Shown one piece after another: positions 1 through 10,527 of a stretch of 64,000 nt of DNA; within the stretch, counting starts at the first letter, position 1, and each line of letters begins with the position of its first letter. Source of the stretch: Acinetobacter sp. ANC 4805 (GTDB taxonomy: Bacteria; Pseudomonadota; Gammaproteobacteria; Pseudomonadales; Moraxellaceae); assembly GCF_022549495.1 (NCBI RefSeq), contig NZ_JAKZGD010000009.1, positions 1-64,000 on the forward strand, written 5' to 3'. The notes under the pieces were generated by a model. It saw nothing but the letters and a program-made list of their open reading frames with translations, searched no databases and had not been told where the DNA came from. The translations under genes and the position numbers were made by a program.

Positions 1-103
1 AACTAATCGTTTGAATTCCTTATCATTAAATCGTGTTAAATTTTCATATCTCATCTGATCAGTATAAAACATTTCTTACTTTCGCAAGAGATCTATTATT
101 TGT

Positions 104-1255
104 GTGAATATCTTACCGAAATTCATGGGGCGAGAAATTCATGATGATGCATTAAAAGCTCAATCCGAACGTTTAAAAGGTGCATTTGAACTCGCGCCTG
201 GTCAAGAACTGGCAATGCCTGAGATCGTAGGGCGGATTTATAAAGTTCAACAAGCATCAGGTCAAACGATTGCAGAATTAGAAACACAGAAATCCGGTAT
301 TACCATTGAGCGACTTAAACGTAAAGATCAGTTTATAGATGTATCTCCTGAAATTACTCTACAAACGGATGATGTCGTTCTTATTGTTGGTCGTAGAGCC
401 AGTGTCGTTTCAATTGCTGAGCAGATCGGTTCAGAACTCCAATCCTCTCAAGGAATGGAAATGATCATGGATACCACGGATGTCATTCTCAGAAACTCTA
501 AATATATCAATCGTACACTGGGCGATATCAAAACCAATACACCCGATTATCTAAAACATGGCATTTATGTACTTGGAATTAAACACAACGATGAAATACA
601 AACATTAAGTGATGACACCATCTTGCGCCAAGGCGATGTCGTAACCGTTTATGGGACGAAAAGTGATCTTGAACGTTTAGTTAAAGAAGCAGGTAAAGCC
701 TTACCTGAAAGCTTAAAAACCGACTGGATTTTTCACGGCGCAGGCTTGGTCGTTGGTCTACTGATTGGTTTATTCGTGATCCGTATTGGTGATGTTCCTC
801 TAACACTAGGCGCAGGTGGTGGTGCCCTACTGTCTGGTCTTCTATTTGGCTGGTTACGAAGTCGAAATCAAGTCCATGGCAATATGCCATTGGCTGCATC
901 ACAACTGCTTAAAGATTTAGGGCTTGCTGGATTTGTCGCTGCTGTCGGCTTGCAATCAGGTTTACAAGCCATTCAAACCATTAAAGAAAGTGGTCTATCT
1001 CTGTTTATGATTGGTGTGGTGGTGACGCTGGTCCCACTTATTCTTTCAATGCTTTTCGCTCGTTATGTCCTTCGTTATGACAATGTCGCAGTCATGGCTG
1101 GTGCTTTGTCTGGTTCACGTAGTGCCAATCCTGCATTTGGTGGCGTTTTAGATAAAGCAGGTAACTCCATTCCGACTGTTCCATTTGCAATTACCTATGC
1201 ATTGGCAAATGTTTTTCTTACCTTGCTAGGCCCACTGATCGTGGGTTTAGCTTAA
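104..1255 (+). pseudogene. aspT: Aspartate:alanine antiporter AspT, C-terminal part only
   Basis: The 383 codons match the back part of AspT/YidE-type antiporters: two regulatory TrkA-C-like segments (about residues 25-195) followed by one membrane half with roughly five to six helices (residues 210-383), including the SGSRSANPAFGG loop. Full AspT proteins are about 540-560 residues, with another membrane half in front. Here the frame upstream is closed by TAA at 65-67, and the first 100 bases show no membrane helices in any frame, so the N-terminal half is missing or out of frame. The only start available is GTG at 104, without a good ribosome site. The family exchanges aspartate for alanine and generates proton motive force together with AspD, which follows 56 bases later. 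A half antiporter is unlikely to work. I read it as a decayed gene, although the sequence left of the window could change this. Confidence 0.75.
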
Positions 1256-1296
1256 ATAAATTGATGATGAACAATAAATCATCAGCCTGACTATAA

Positions 1297-2913
<1,617 letters not shown>

Positions 2914-2947
2914 GAACCTCTGCTCCAAGCAATCCTTCTGCTCTACA

Positions 2948-2976
2948 TAAAGCCACATGATCGTGGCTTTACTTTT
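2948..2976 (+). terminator. Rho-independent terminator after aspD
   Basis: Perfect 9-bp stem TAAAGCCAC / GTGGCTTTA (2948-2956 and 2963-2971) with a 6-base loop, followed by CTTTT. It closes the aspTD unit. Confidence 0.8.
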
Positions 2977-3055
2977 GATGATTAAATCAGCGAGTTCACA
3001 TCGGATTCACACCACTCATTTTAAGCTATTGATAAAATGAAATGAGTTTATAGAT

Positions 3056-3622
3056 ATGGCATTTCTCAGAACTTTAGCCGTTTCAACATTGGCTTTATTT
3101 TCTCTAGCCTCTTGTAAAAGTATCCCCAGCTATTCATCGGACTATGCTAAAGCGAATAAAGCAGTATCAGGAATCCCCCTGACTCAAGAACAAGCCACAG
3201 CAATTGGTGTGCGTTTCACTACGGCATTTAATACACTAGGAACTGCAAGTTTTATCCAAAATGCAAGCCAACTTTATGCTGATGACTTATACATCAACGA
3301 TACCCTATCTCAATTTTCAAACAAACAAGACTTAGTCAAACATTTTTCAGGAATGAATGAGCATGTTAGTCATGTCAATGTGAAGTTGATCAATGCAACC
3401 TACCACAATGATTCTGCATATATTCATTGGTATATGGCGTATGACTTTAAAATGTTTGGTCATCGCAAAACCATGGCGTCATACGGTATCAGCGAAATCA
3501 AAATTAATGCATCAAACCAAATTATTTTCCAACAAGATTATTGGGACCCTGCCAATGGGTTATATCGTTCTTTACCCTATCTCGGGAAAGCCTATTCTTT
3601 GATTCTACCCTTCAAAAGATAG
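3056..3622 (+). CDS. Predicted lipoprotein with NTF2/SnoaL-like fold
   Basis: The 188-residue protein opens with a lipoprotein signal (hydrophobic stretch 5-18, lipobox LASC with Cys at about 20), so it is probably acylated and held in the envelope. Residues 45-165 have the pattern of small NTF2/SnoaL-like cone proteins: a helix with ALYADD-like wording, an FSNKQDLVKHF helix, then alternating strands with YIHWYMAYDF. Such proteins bind or act on small hydrophobic ligands, but no reaction can be read from the sequence. It is the first of four same-strand genes with short gaps (next gene 35 bases on) ending in a response regulator. NTF2-like, chalcone-isomerase-like, CFA synthase and DUF1365 genes commonly cluster in other Proteobacteria, so a role in the neighbouring lipid pathway is likely. 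Confidence 0.65.
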   Translation: MAFLRTLAVSTLALFSLASCKSIPSYSSDYAKANKAVSGIPLTQEQATAIGVRFTTAFNTLGTASFIQNASQLYADDLYINDTLSQFSNKQDLVKHFSGMNEHVSHVNVKLINATYHNDSAYIHWYMAYDFKMFGHRKTMASYGISEIKINASNQIIFQQDYWDPANGLYRSLPYLGKAYSLILPFKR

Positions 3623-3657
3623 TCTAAAATTCAGCCACTCAATATATAGAATAGATT

Positions 3658-4026
3658 ATGAATGATCATATTTTCTTAAAACAATTCAACCATATAGAGG
3701 GTTTAATTGTACTGGCTTTAGTGGATTGCTACGATGGCTCTGTTTTAGGCTCTATCGGTGATGATGATTTGAATATTGATATGCTCGCACTAGAGGGTGC
3801 AGCAATATTCAAACATCAGAAAAAGTTAATCAAACAACTCAATAAAACAGATTATGTTGAGGGGATTTTAATCAGCATGAAAAACCAATATCACATTATT
3901 CATCCACTCGAAAGTAATCACAGTCTTTTTCTATATGTGATTTTAGATCGTAACCATAGCAATCTAGCGTATGCACATCATGAAATACAACGACTTGAAC
4001 GTCATCTCAACTTTTATGCTTATTAA
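3658..4026 (+). CDS. Roadblock/LC7-like small protein
   Basis: The 122-residue cytoplasmic protein has the roadblock layout: an N-terminal helix, then GLIVLALVDCYDGSVLGSIG (strand, turn, strand), a helix around residues 50-65, and a second strand pair with EGILISMKNQYHIIHPL and SLFLYVILDR. Bacterial roadblock proteins act as small scaffolds or GTPase regulators, but no partner GTPase gene is visible here. The gene sits between the NTF2-like lipoprotein and the chalcone-isomerase-like gene on the same strand, so it is probably cotranscribed. The assignment rests on fold pattern only. Confidence 0.5.
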   Translation: MNDHIFLKQFNHIEGLIVLALVDCYDGSVLGSIGDDDLNIDMLALEGAAIFKHQKKLIKQLNKTDYVEGILISMKNQYHIIHPLESNHSLFLYVILDRNHSNLAYAHHEIQRLERHLNFYAY

Positions 4027-4085
4027 AATATTTCTAAGTTGATCCGCTTTTCAAATAAAAGCTTATCGCCCAAATGGAGCTAACC

Positions 4086-4586
4086 ATGCATAGCAATTGG
4101 AAGAGAAAAATATTTTTATTTTGCACCATCAACCTCATCACAAGTGTACACCTCGTAAATGCGGCACTCCAAAGCTGCCACAATGCCCCACTCATCGTCA
4201 TGGCAAAAACCGTGGGATCTGTTACCTACTCAGCCCATGATTGTCAAGAAAATTGGGAAACACAGGATATAAGATTAGATTTTGCATATCACCATGATAT
4301 TCCTGAATGGGCATTTAAACGTGCTGCAACGCATTATCTTGAAAAAAATATTGCAAACTTCTCTGATCGCTCGCCACTCAATAGCATTACTGAATTATAT
4401 CGACCTGTAAAAAAAGGTGATCTATATAGCCTCAACTATAAACAAAATACCAAAACACTCACCTTGTTTTTAAATCAGAAAAGTTTAGGTTCTATTACGG
4501 ATCACAGCGCAAATCAGTATTTTAAAATTTGGTTTGGCAGTGTTCCATTTAATGCTAAATTGAAGCAACAATTACTCCATCAATAA
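4086..4586 (+). CDS. Chalcone-isomerase-like secreted protein
   Basis: An upstream ATG at 4074 is in frame, but GGAG at 4076-4079 lies six bases before ATG 4086, so I use 4086. The product has a signal peptide (IFLFCTINLITSVHLVNA) and a mature domain of about 140 residues ending in YFKIWFGSVPFNAKLKQQLL. That ending is the hallmark of the bacterial chalcone-isomerase-like family, which is usually found beside CFA synthase/DUF1365 clusters and may bind fatty acids. The plant isomerase reaction should not be assumed. It lies in a four-gene run with the response regulator 15 bases downstream, which ties it to the convergent lipid operon. Confidence 0.7.
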   Translation: MHSNWKRKIFLFCTINLITSVHLVNAALQSCHNAPLIVMAKTVGSVTYSAHDCQENWETQDIRLDFAYHHDIPEWAFKRAATHYLEKNIANFSDRSPLNSITELYRPVKKGDLYSLNYKQNTKTLTLFLNQKSLGSITDHSANQYFKIWFGSVPFNAKLKQQLLHQ

Positions 4587-4601
4587 CTTGATCATCTCAT
4601 T

Positions 4602-5297
4602 ATGAACAATCAATTTATTCTTATGGTCGAGGATCATTATGAGCTCGCCGCAACCGTCTGCGAATTTTTAGAAGAACATGGCTTCGTCATTGATCATGCC
4701 CGCAATCTAGATGCAGCGCGTAATTTTCTGAAGACACAAGCCTATCATCTGCTTTTATTAGACATAAATTTACCCGATGGCTCTGGCTATGAACTCTGTG
4801 AATGGCTACGATTAGACCAAGGGATGAATATTCCTGTGCTCATGCTCACTGCCCGCGATACATTGGATGACAAATTAAAAGGTTTTGTTGCTGGCACTGA
4901 TGATTATCTAGTTAAACCCTTTGATTTTAATGAATTGGTGATGCGTATTCGTGCATTAATTAAACGTTCATTGGGTGAAGTTTCAAAGAGTAAAATTCAG
5001 ATTCATGACTTAATCTTAGACAGTTCGACCCAAACCATTATTCGGGCAGGTCAACATATTGAATTGCCTCGAATTCAATTTAAATTGCTTAAAATTTTAA
5101 TGAGAAATTCACCTCGAGTGATTACCAAGCAAGAAATTATGATTGAGTTATGGGGCGATGAAGAACCTGAGAGTGATGCGTTACGCAGTCATATTTATAA
5201 CTTACGCAAAATGGTCGATAAACCTTTTACACAAAAACTTATTCATACCATCTCAGGTGTCGGTTTAAAAATTGCACTTGAAGATACCAATGCTTAA
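4602..5297 (+). CDS. OmpR/PhoB-family response regulator
   Basis: The 231-residue regulator has a receiver domain (about 5-118) with the acidic pocket MVEDH, the phospho-acceptor Asp in LLLDINLPDG (about 54), the switch Thr in MLTARD and Lys in DDYLVKPFDF. A winged-helix DNA-binding domain follows (about 135-225; LRSHIYNLRKMVDKPF is the recognition helix region). Its stop overlaps by four bases the stop of the histidine kinase on the opposite strand. That kinase is the last gene of the lipid operon and is the obvious partner. Target promoters are probably those of the two convergent operons, but I did not find a convincing repeated operator. Confidence 0.9.
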   Translation: MNNQFILMVEDHYELAATVCEFLEEHGFVIDHARNLDAARNFLKTQAYHLLLLDINLPDGSGYELCEWLRLDQGMNIPVLMLTARDTLDDKLKGFVAGTDDYLVKPFDFNELVMRIRALIKRSLGEVSKSKIQIHDLILDSSTQTIIRAGQHIELPRIQFKLLKILMRNSPRVITKQEIMIELWGDEEPESDALRSHIYNLRKMVDKPFTQKLIHTISGVGLKIALEDTNA

Positions 5298-6622
5298 TTC
5301 ATATACACCACAACAATTAAACCTGTTGTGTTTTGCAACGCTAACTCAATATGTGTATTCAAATAATATTGTCGATCAAATAGTTCAACTCTCCAACCCA
5401 ATTGTGTGCATAGTTTTTGCACAAGCTGTAAACCAATACCATGCCCTTTAGGATTGAGTTTGAGTTGTGAACGACTTAACTCTTGAACTTTAGATTCGTT
5501 TGGAAGACTCACGCCAATGCCATTATCAGCGATAATAATGCTATTTTTGCGTTGAATAATATGAATATTTGAACCTTGAGAATAATTTAAAGCATTACGC
5601 AAAATATTGCTGAGAACCATTTTGGTCATGGATGGATAAAGTAAGCGAGTCAATTCTGAATCGTCATATTGAACAAGAATATCAATCCCTTTGCTTTGAC
5701 TGACCGTATCTAAATCATGAACCAAATCAGTAATAATAGTAGATAATTGCATCTGCTCAGCAGTCAAGGTATTGGTGGTATTTCTTGCAATTGCGAGTAG
5801 CGTATCTACCAACAATTGCATATCCTCAATCGTATTTGCAATACGATTCAATGATTTATCATTGCCATACCGTGCTTGGCAAATTTGGACATTGCCTTTC
5901 AAAATGGTCAAAGGTGTGCGTAATTCATGACTGACATCCCCCGTAAACTCGCGTTCACGATGAATAAATTCAGTCAGCACTTGATGATACTGCTCTAACG
6001 CCTGTTTTAAATACTCCGCTTCCATATTGCCATTGGTACTAATATCTTGAAATGGTGAGGCTTCCTTATTTTGATGTGCCCAATCTATCTGTTCTAAGGC
6101 ATTGGCCAAACGGGTAATCGGTGAGAAATAACGACGTGCTCGACGGTTTGACCACCATAAAATGCTATACAAGATAATTAAGCTAAACATTAACGGCGCT
6201 AGGCCAAACATCCAGACAATCTTGTTGACATTGCTTTCGCCAAACACCAACAACACATGCTGACCATCTCGTTCGCCATACACCGTCATGCGATCTTTAC
6301 CATCTACATAGATACGATGTACGCCCTGTTGCAAGGTCATATCACGAAAAGGTTGCGGTGGCATATTCGACGACCAACGATAACCATATAAATTCTTAGT
6401 ATCAGGAAGATCCGCATTCGGATTGCGTTCGACACGAATCCAATAATGTTCCATTTCTTGTTCAAGTGCAGTTTTGAGCAGTGATCCTTTGATCACCCAC
6501 GCACTACAGGCAATACCGATAATAATCGAAAGCGCGATCAGCCCAATTTGTAACCAATAGTAGCGATTAAATATCTCACTCAATGGATGATTAGTTCCAT
6601 CATTTTTTTTTGATCTAAACAT
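5294..6622 (-). CDS. Membrane sensor histidine kinase
   Basis: The 442-residue kinase has a first membrane helix at about 24-45, a periplasmic sensor of roughly 90 residues (46-134), a second helix at about 135-158, a HAMP-like linker, the H-box VSHELRTP (His about 231), then N-box NILRNALNYSQ, G1 DNGIGV and G2 GHGIGLQLVQ of the ATPase domain. It should autophosphorylate and pass phosphate to the adjacent convergent response regulator. It is encoded 30 bases after the methyltransferase, on the same strand as the lipid-modifying genes. Signal unknown; the periplasmic domain shows no recognised fold. Confidence 0.9.
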   Translation of the reverse strand: MFRSKKNDGTNHPLSEIFNRYYWLQIGLIALSIIIGIACSAWVIKGSLLKTALEQEMEHYWIRVERNPNADLPDTKNLYGYRWSSNMPPQPFRDMTLQQGVHRIYVDGKDRMTVYGERDGQHVLLVFGESNVNKIVWMFGLAPLMFSLIILYSILWWSNRRARRYFSPITRLANALEQIDWAHQNKEASPFQDISTNGNMEAEYLKQALEQYHQVLTEFIHREREFTGDVSHELRTPLTILKGNVQICQARYGNDKSLNRIANTIEDMQLLVDTLLAIARNTTNTLTAEQMQLSTIITDLVHDLDTVSQSKGIDILVQYDDSELTRLLYPSMTKMVLSNILRNALNYSQGSNIHIIQRKNSIIIADNGIGVSLPNESKVQELSRSQLKLNPKGHGIGLQLVQKLCTQLGWRVELFDRQYYLNTHIELALQNTTGLIVVVYMN

Positions 6623-6652
6623 AGGCTGATCTACTTACAGAATCATATTTGA

Positions 6653-7702
6653 TTATACGACTTTCTTTTTGAACAAGAAGTGACCCACGACCCATTCTTG
6701 TCCTTGCTCAAATCCAAATAATTCTGCACATGCCATAAAGAAAATTCGCCAACGTTGCCACCATGCATCAGCATCTTGCATATAAACCTGTTCAAACAGT
6801 GGTTTTAGTTGCTCAGCGTTGCGATCCATATTTTCCAGCCAAGCATTCGCCGTTTTTTCATAATGTGTACCTGACCATTGCCAATGCTTTGATAATTCTA
6901 AATGTTCTTGAAAATGCAGAAATGTTGAACTTGCAGGCATCAAACCACCTGTAAAAAAGTATCTCGACATCCAATCATATTCACTTTGGATTTCAAATGG
7001 GTAATGTAAGAAACGGTGACAAAAAATATGACACCACAACAGCCCATCGACCTTGAGCCAAGATTGAATTTTCTCAAACAATTTTTGATAATTTCGGACA
7101 TGTTCGAACATTTCCACCGAAACTACACGATCAAATGAACCCTGTTTTAATTCGAGTACATTGACATCACATGTTATGATTTCGACATTATTTAAACCAT
7201 GCTGTTCAGCTTCTGCCAAAATATATTGACGTTGCGTTGCTGAATTTGAAACTCCAGTAATTTTTGCATTCGGATAACGTTCCGCCATCCATAATGTAAA
7301 TGATCCCCAACCACAACCCAGTTCCAAAATATGTTGACCATCATTTAATTGAGCGCGATCACTATAAATTTGTAGTGCAAATTCTTCAGCTTCATCTAAT
7401 GAAGTTCGATCATGCGGAAAAAAACAGGCACTATATTTAAGACGTTTTCCTAAAACCGCCTGAAAAAAAGCGGTAGGCAATTCATAATGTTGCTCATTGG
7501 CTTTGTCTGTTTCAATCGCGATTTCACTGTGCTTTAACATGTGAAGCACATCCATATAACGTTGCGCACCCTGTTCAGGATCGTAGCGCCCTTCTTGAAT
7601 CAAACGCTTTTTACTCAATGCACGAATGGCTGCACGAATCGCTTGATCAGGAACTAAACCGCTTTCGACGAGTTTTAAAGATTTTTGAATAATAAAGTCC
7701 AT
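6653..7702 (-). CDS. CFA-family SAM-dependent methyltransferase (second copy)
   Basis: I start at ATG 7702 (MDFIIQK), preceded by AGTAGG, rather than 7729, which would overlap the upstream gene in another frame. The product is about 349 residues. The SAM-binding motif is ILELGCGWGSFTLW (about 128-140), followed by the CFA-type SVEMFEHVRNY segment. It lacks the N-terminal lipid-binding extension of the 399-residue CFA synthase in the same operon and is closer to the shorter methyltransferases that accompany it. In the furan-fatty-acid pathway of Rhodobacter a CFA-like methyltransferase adds a methyl group to an unsaturated chain; I infer a comparable role. The hydrogen-carbonate-binding residues could not be checked without alignment. 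Confidence 0.8.
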   Translation of the reverse strand: MDFIIQKSLKLVESGLVPDQAIRAAIRALSKKRLIQEGRYDPEQGAQRYMDVLHMLKHSEIAIETDKANEQHYELPTAFFQAVLGKRLKYSACFFPHDRTSLDEAEEFALQIYSDRAQLNDGQHILELGCGWGSFTLWMAERYPNAKITGVSNSATQRQYILAEAEQHGLNNVEIITCDVNVLELKQGSFDRVVSVEMFEHVRNYQKLFEKIQSWLKVDGLLWCHIFCHRFLHYPFEIQSEYDWMSRYFFTGGLMPASSTFLHFQEHLELSKHWQWSGTHYEKTANAWLENMDRNAEQLKPLFEQVYMQDADAWWQRWRIFFMACAELFGFEQGQEWVVGHFLFKKKVV

Positions 7703-7710
7703 GTGCGTAC

Positions 7711-8493
7711 CTACTCTTTGGGTTTCCACGGAATAAACATAGAAGTCCGGTTTTGATAATCGAGATAATTTTGACCTCGATTTTTTAATGCTTGTTGTTC
7801 ACTAAATGGAATCCCTGTGATGTAGTACAAAAACAACCACATCAACACGGGATAAATCCATAAACTATACAATCCTGCTGCGAGCCCTAAAATTGGATAG
7901 GCGAACCAATGAATCCATTCAAAAAAATAATTTGGATGTCGCGAATATTTCCACAGACCTTGATCCATAGTTTTGCCATGATGATTCATCTTCTGTTTGA
8001 AACGATACAATTGCTGATCAGCAATCACTTCACCTATAAATGCAATCACCATGATCATACCTGCGATAATCAAATAATCGTTGGTTTCAATCCCCCATAC
8101 AGAACTTGGAACATGCATTAAACTCCACATCGGGATACTAAATAAAATGACTAATCCAGCTTGAAACATAAAGAAAATGAAAAAACCGAAGTGTTGATAT
8201 TTTCCCATTGCGCTACGCATATTGGCATATCGTCTATCTTCTTCATGTTCGGCGAGATAACGGCGAAATAAATGAAAACTTAAGCGTAAAAACCAAATTG
8301 AACTCAATATTCCAATAAACAGCCTGACATTTAACGGTGCGACATCAACAAATAATGCTGTAATAACAATATTCAGAGCAATACAAAAACTCCATGCCAC
8401 ATCGACAATACCTGCACGATGATTATAAGTTGCCCATAACCAACACATCGCCATGACCACGGCATCAAGTAAAAATAACTGCCACCACATCAC
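7711..8493 (-). CDS. DUF1295 membrane protein (steroid 5-alpha-reductase-like)
   Basis: The 260-residue protein has about seven hydrophobic helices. Its C-terminal half carries the family signature GLWKYSRHPNYFFEWIHWFAYP (given in parts: residues WKYSRHPNYF and EWIHW), which in relatives binds NADPH and the substrate enone. The DUF1295 family is related to sterol and fatty-chain double-bond reductases of the inner membrane. It lies between CFA synthase (31 bases upstream) and the second methyltransferase (8 bases downstream), all on the minus strand, so it probably reduces or isomerises a modified acyl chain made by this operon. Exact substrate unknown. Confidence 0.82.
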   Translation of the reverse strand: MMWWQLFLLDAVVMAMCWLWATYNHRAGIVDVAWSFCIALNIVITALFVDVAPLNVRLFIGILSSIWFLRLSFHLFRRYLAEHEEDRRYANMRSAMGKYQHFGFFIFFMFQAGLVILFSIPMWSLMHVPSSVWGIETNDYLIIAGMIMVIAFIGEVIADQQLYRFKQKMNHHGKTMDQGLWKYSRHPNYFFEWIHWFAYPILGLAAGLYSLWIYPVLMWLFLYYITGIPFSEQQALKNRGQNYLDYQNRTSMFIPWKPKE

Positions 8494-8524
8494 TGCCTCC
8501 CTGCTACCTCAGATCGGTTGATGA

Positions 8525-9724
8525 TTAATAAGCACTTGCTTCAAATAAAAGGTGTACGTCACTGATCACCCCTTCTTTGAAACCACCCTCGCAATAACAC
8601 AGATAGAAATCCCACATCCGAATAAAGTTTTCATCAAATCCCAAAGCCAAGACTTGTGCGTTGGCATTTAAAAATCGTTCACGCCATTGATGAATCGTTT
8701 CCGCATAGCTCAAGCCAATATCTTCAAGATGTTTTAAACGTAACTGTTGTTCCGATGCAGCTTGGGTCAATACACTGATACATGGAATAAAACTACCGGG
8801 GAAAATATAGCGTTTAATATAATCCACTGTGTTCAAGGCTTTTTTATAACGCGCATCTTCGATGGTGATGGCTTGAATCAATCCCAAACCATTTGGTTTT
8901 AATAAAGCACGACATTTATTAAAATAAGTCGATAAATATTGCTCACCCACAGCTTCGATCATTTCAATCGAAACCAACTTATCGAATTTTCCTTCTAGTA
9001 ATCGGTAATCCTTGAGTTGAACATTGACACGATGGCTTAGCCCTGCATCTGCAATACGTTTGGTGGCTTCATCATATTGCGCTTGTGAAATGGTAATCGT
9101 GGTGACTTTGCAACCATAGTGCTGTGCAGCATAAATCGCAAATCCGCCCCAACCACTGCCGATTTCGACCAAATGATCCATCGGTTTGAGTTGTAACTTT
9201 TGACAAATCAATTCTTTCTTATAATCCGATGCTTCTTCTAAAGTCATATCTTTGTGCTTATACACCGCACTGGAATACATCATGGAAGAATCAAGAAATA
9301 GTTTAAAAAAATCATTACTCAGGTCGTAATGCTCTGCAATATTTTTACGGCTGCCTGATAATGAATTTTTACGGGTTTTATACCAAGTTTTTAAAACCAA
9401 CTGACTGGCTTGTGAAATGAAATTCTGATTGATTTTATCCAGAACATGGCGGTTTCTAGCCAAAATCTGAATCACCTCGACCAGATGTTCACTGCTCCAA
9501 TAACCACGAATATAGCCTTCAGCTGCACCAAGCACACCATTTTTAAAAATAAGATCAATTAATGCTTTGTTATGAATATCGATGGTTGCTGCTAAATCAG
9601 AAACCTCACCTACAGTACCGTTCCATTCTCCACGAAAATGAATTTGACCATGACGAAGTTTCAATAGACTTCGCAAAACCAAAGGCAGTGAATCTTGTTC
9701 ACCGAAAATAAGCGTTTTCATCAT
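8525..9724 (-). CDS. cfa: Cyclopropane-fatty-acyl-phospholipid synthase
   Basis: The 399-residue enzyme is of usual CFA length. It has an N-terminal lipid-binding domain (to about 120), the segment NIAEHYDLSNDFFKLFLD that precedes the methyltransferase core, the SAM motif LVEIGSGWGGFAIYAA (about 186-200), and VSIEMIEAVGEQYL. It transfers a methyl(ene) group from S-adenosylmethionine to unsaturated phospholipid chains at the inner membrane. The stop lies only 31 bases before the DUF1295 gene, and the start is one base after the DUF1365 stop, so the operon is tightly packed. The set with DUF1365, an FAD amine-oxidase-like protein and a desaturase is the conserved lipid-stress cluster known from ChrR-sigmaE regulons. 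Confidence 0.92.
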   Translation of the reverse strand: MMKTLIFGEQDSLPLVLRSLLKLRHGQIHFRGEWNGTVGEVSDLAATIDIHNKALIDLIFKNGVLGAAEGYIRGYWSSEHLVEVIQILARNRHVLDKINQNFISQASQLVLKTWYKTRKNSLSGSRKNIAEHYDLSNDFFKLFLDSSMMYSSAVYKHKDMTLEEASDYKKELICQKLQLKPMDHLVEIGSGWGGFAIYAAQHYGCKVTTITISQAQYDEATKRIADAGLSHRVNVQLKDYRLLEGKFDKLVSIEMIEAVGEQYLSTYFNKCRALLKPNGLGLIQAITIEDARYKKALNTVDYIKRYIFPGSFIPCISVLTQAASEQQLRLKHLEDIGLSYAETIHQWRERFLNANAQVLALGFDENFIRMWDFYLCYCEGGFKEGVISDVHLLFEASAY

Positions 9725-9725
9725 T

Positions 9726-10514
9726 TTATTTTAAATCCTTATCTTTTTTAGGGTGCCGATAAAATGGAACTTTCTTTCGCCATAGATGAAAAGCTTGAAT
9801 ATAAATTGAAGCGAACATCTTGAAAGGTTCAAAGATATGATGAATAGCATAACGATGTTGTTGTGAAGGAAGTGTGATGCTTTCAAGTTGAAAACGCATA
9901 CTGACATCAAATATGAACTGTTGATTTTGATAAAGCTGCATGTAAATTACATGCTTGGCATCAGAAAAATTGAATTTCCATTTATATTCAATCTCCATCG
10001 GCATAAATGGGGAAACATGAAATGATTTTTCAAAATTAAACTCAAAACTTCGATAATGACCTTGGTTTTGCACTTTCCCTCGACAATCGTGAACATAAAC
10101 TTTTCGTTCATTCCACGGCGTGTTGGTAATCTCGCTTAATATGAAGATAGGCTGCTGTTCAGCATCCAAAATGAAATAAAAAACCACCGAATTAAATCTA
10201 AAACCTAAAGTTCGCGGCAACGCTAATATACGAATATTTAATTGAGCCGATAAAATCGTATCTGCTTGCTGCAATAAAATCTTTTTAATTCTTTCTCGTA
10301 AACTTCCCTGATAACCTTTTAAAAAATCATTGGGATCAATGGTTAAAAAGTTCCAACCTGTTGCTGACCATAAATACGATTTTTTTACAAATGAATCCAA
10401 TTGATCGGGGTCAAACCATAAGTAAGTTAAATTTGACTCAAACTGATGCACTTTAGGTACATAGCGTCGATGATGGATTGTTGCGGATGCAATCGCAAGT
10501 GCCGTATTCAACAT
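9726..10514 (-). CDS. DUF1365 family protein
   Basis: The 262-residue cytoplasmic protein begins ALAIASATIHHRRYVPKVHQFESNLTYLWFD (the HxRxxPxxHxFxY pattern typical of DUF1365) and contains LGFRFNSVVFYFI and the late FHVSPFMP and YKWKFNF strands. Function is not established, but it is almost always paired with an FAD amine-oxidase-like partner and CFA synthase, as here. The partner ends 13 bases upstream. I infer it acts in the same acyl-chain modification route. No catalytic residues can be named. Confidence 0.85.
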   Translation of the reverse strand: MLNTALAIASATIHHRRYVPKVHQFESNLTYLWFDPDQLDSFVKKSYLWSATGWNFLTIDPNDFLKGYQGSLRERIKKILLQQADTILSAQLNIRILALPRTLGFRFNSVVFYFILDAEQQPIFILSEITNTPWNERKVYVHDCRGKVQNQGHYRSFEFNFEKSFHVSPFMPMEIEYKWKFNFSDAKHVIYMQLYQNQQFIFDVSMRFQLESITLPSQQHRYAIHHIFEPFKMFASIYIQAFHLWRKKVPFYRHPKKDKDLK

Positions 10515-10527
10515 AACACCACCTCCA

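Noticed and set aside
681..902. Minus-strand frames inside aspT, aspD, the P450 and other genes
   Set aside because: They mirror strong coding frames on the opposite strand and have no ribosome sites or recognisable products.
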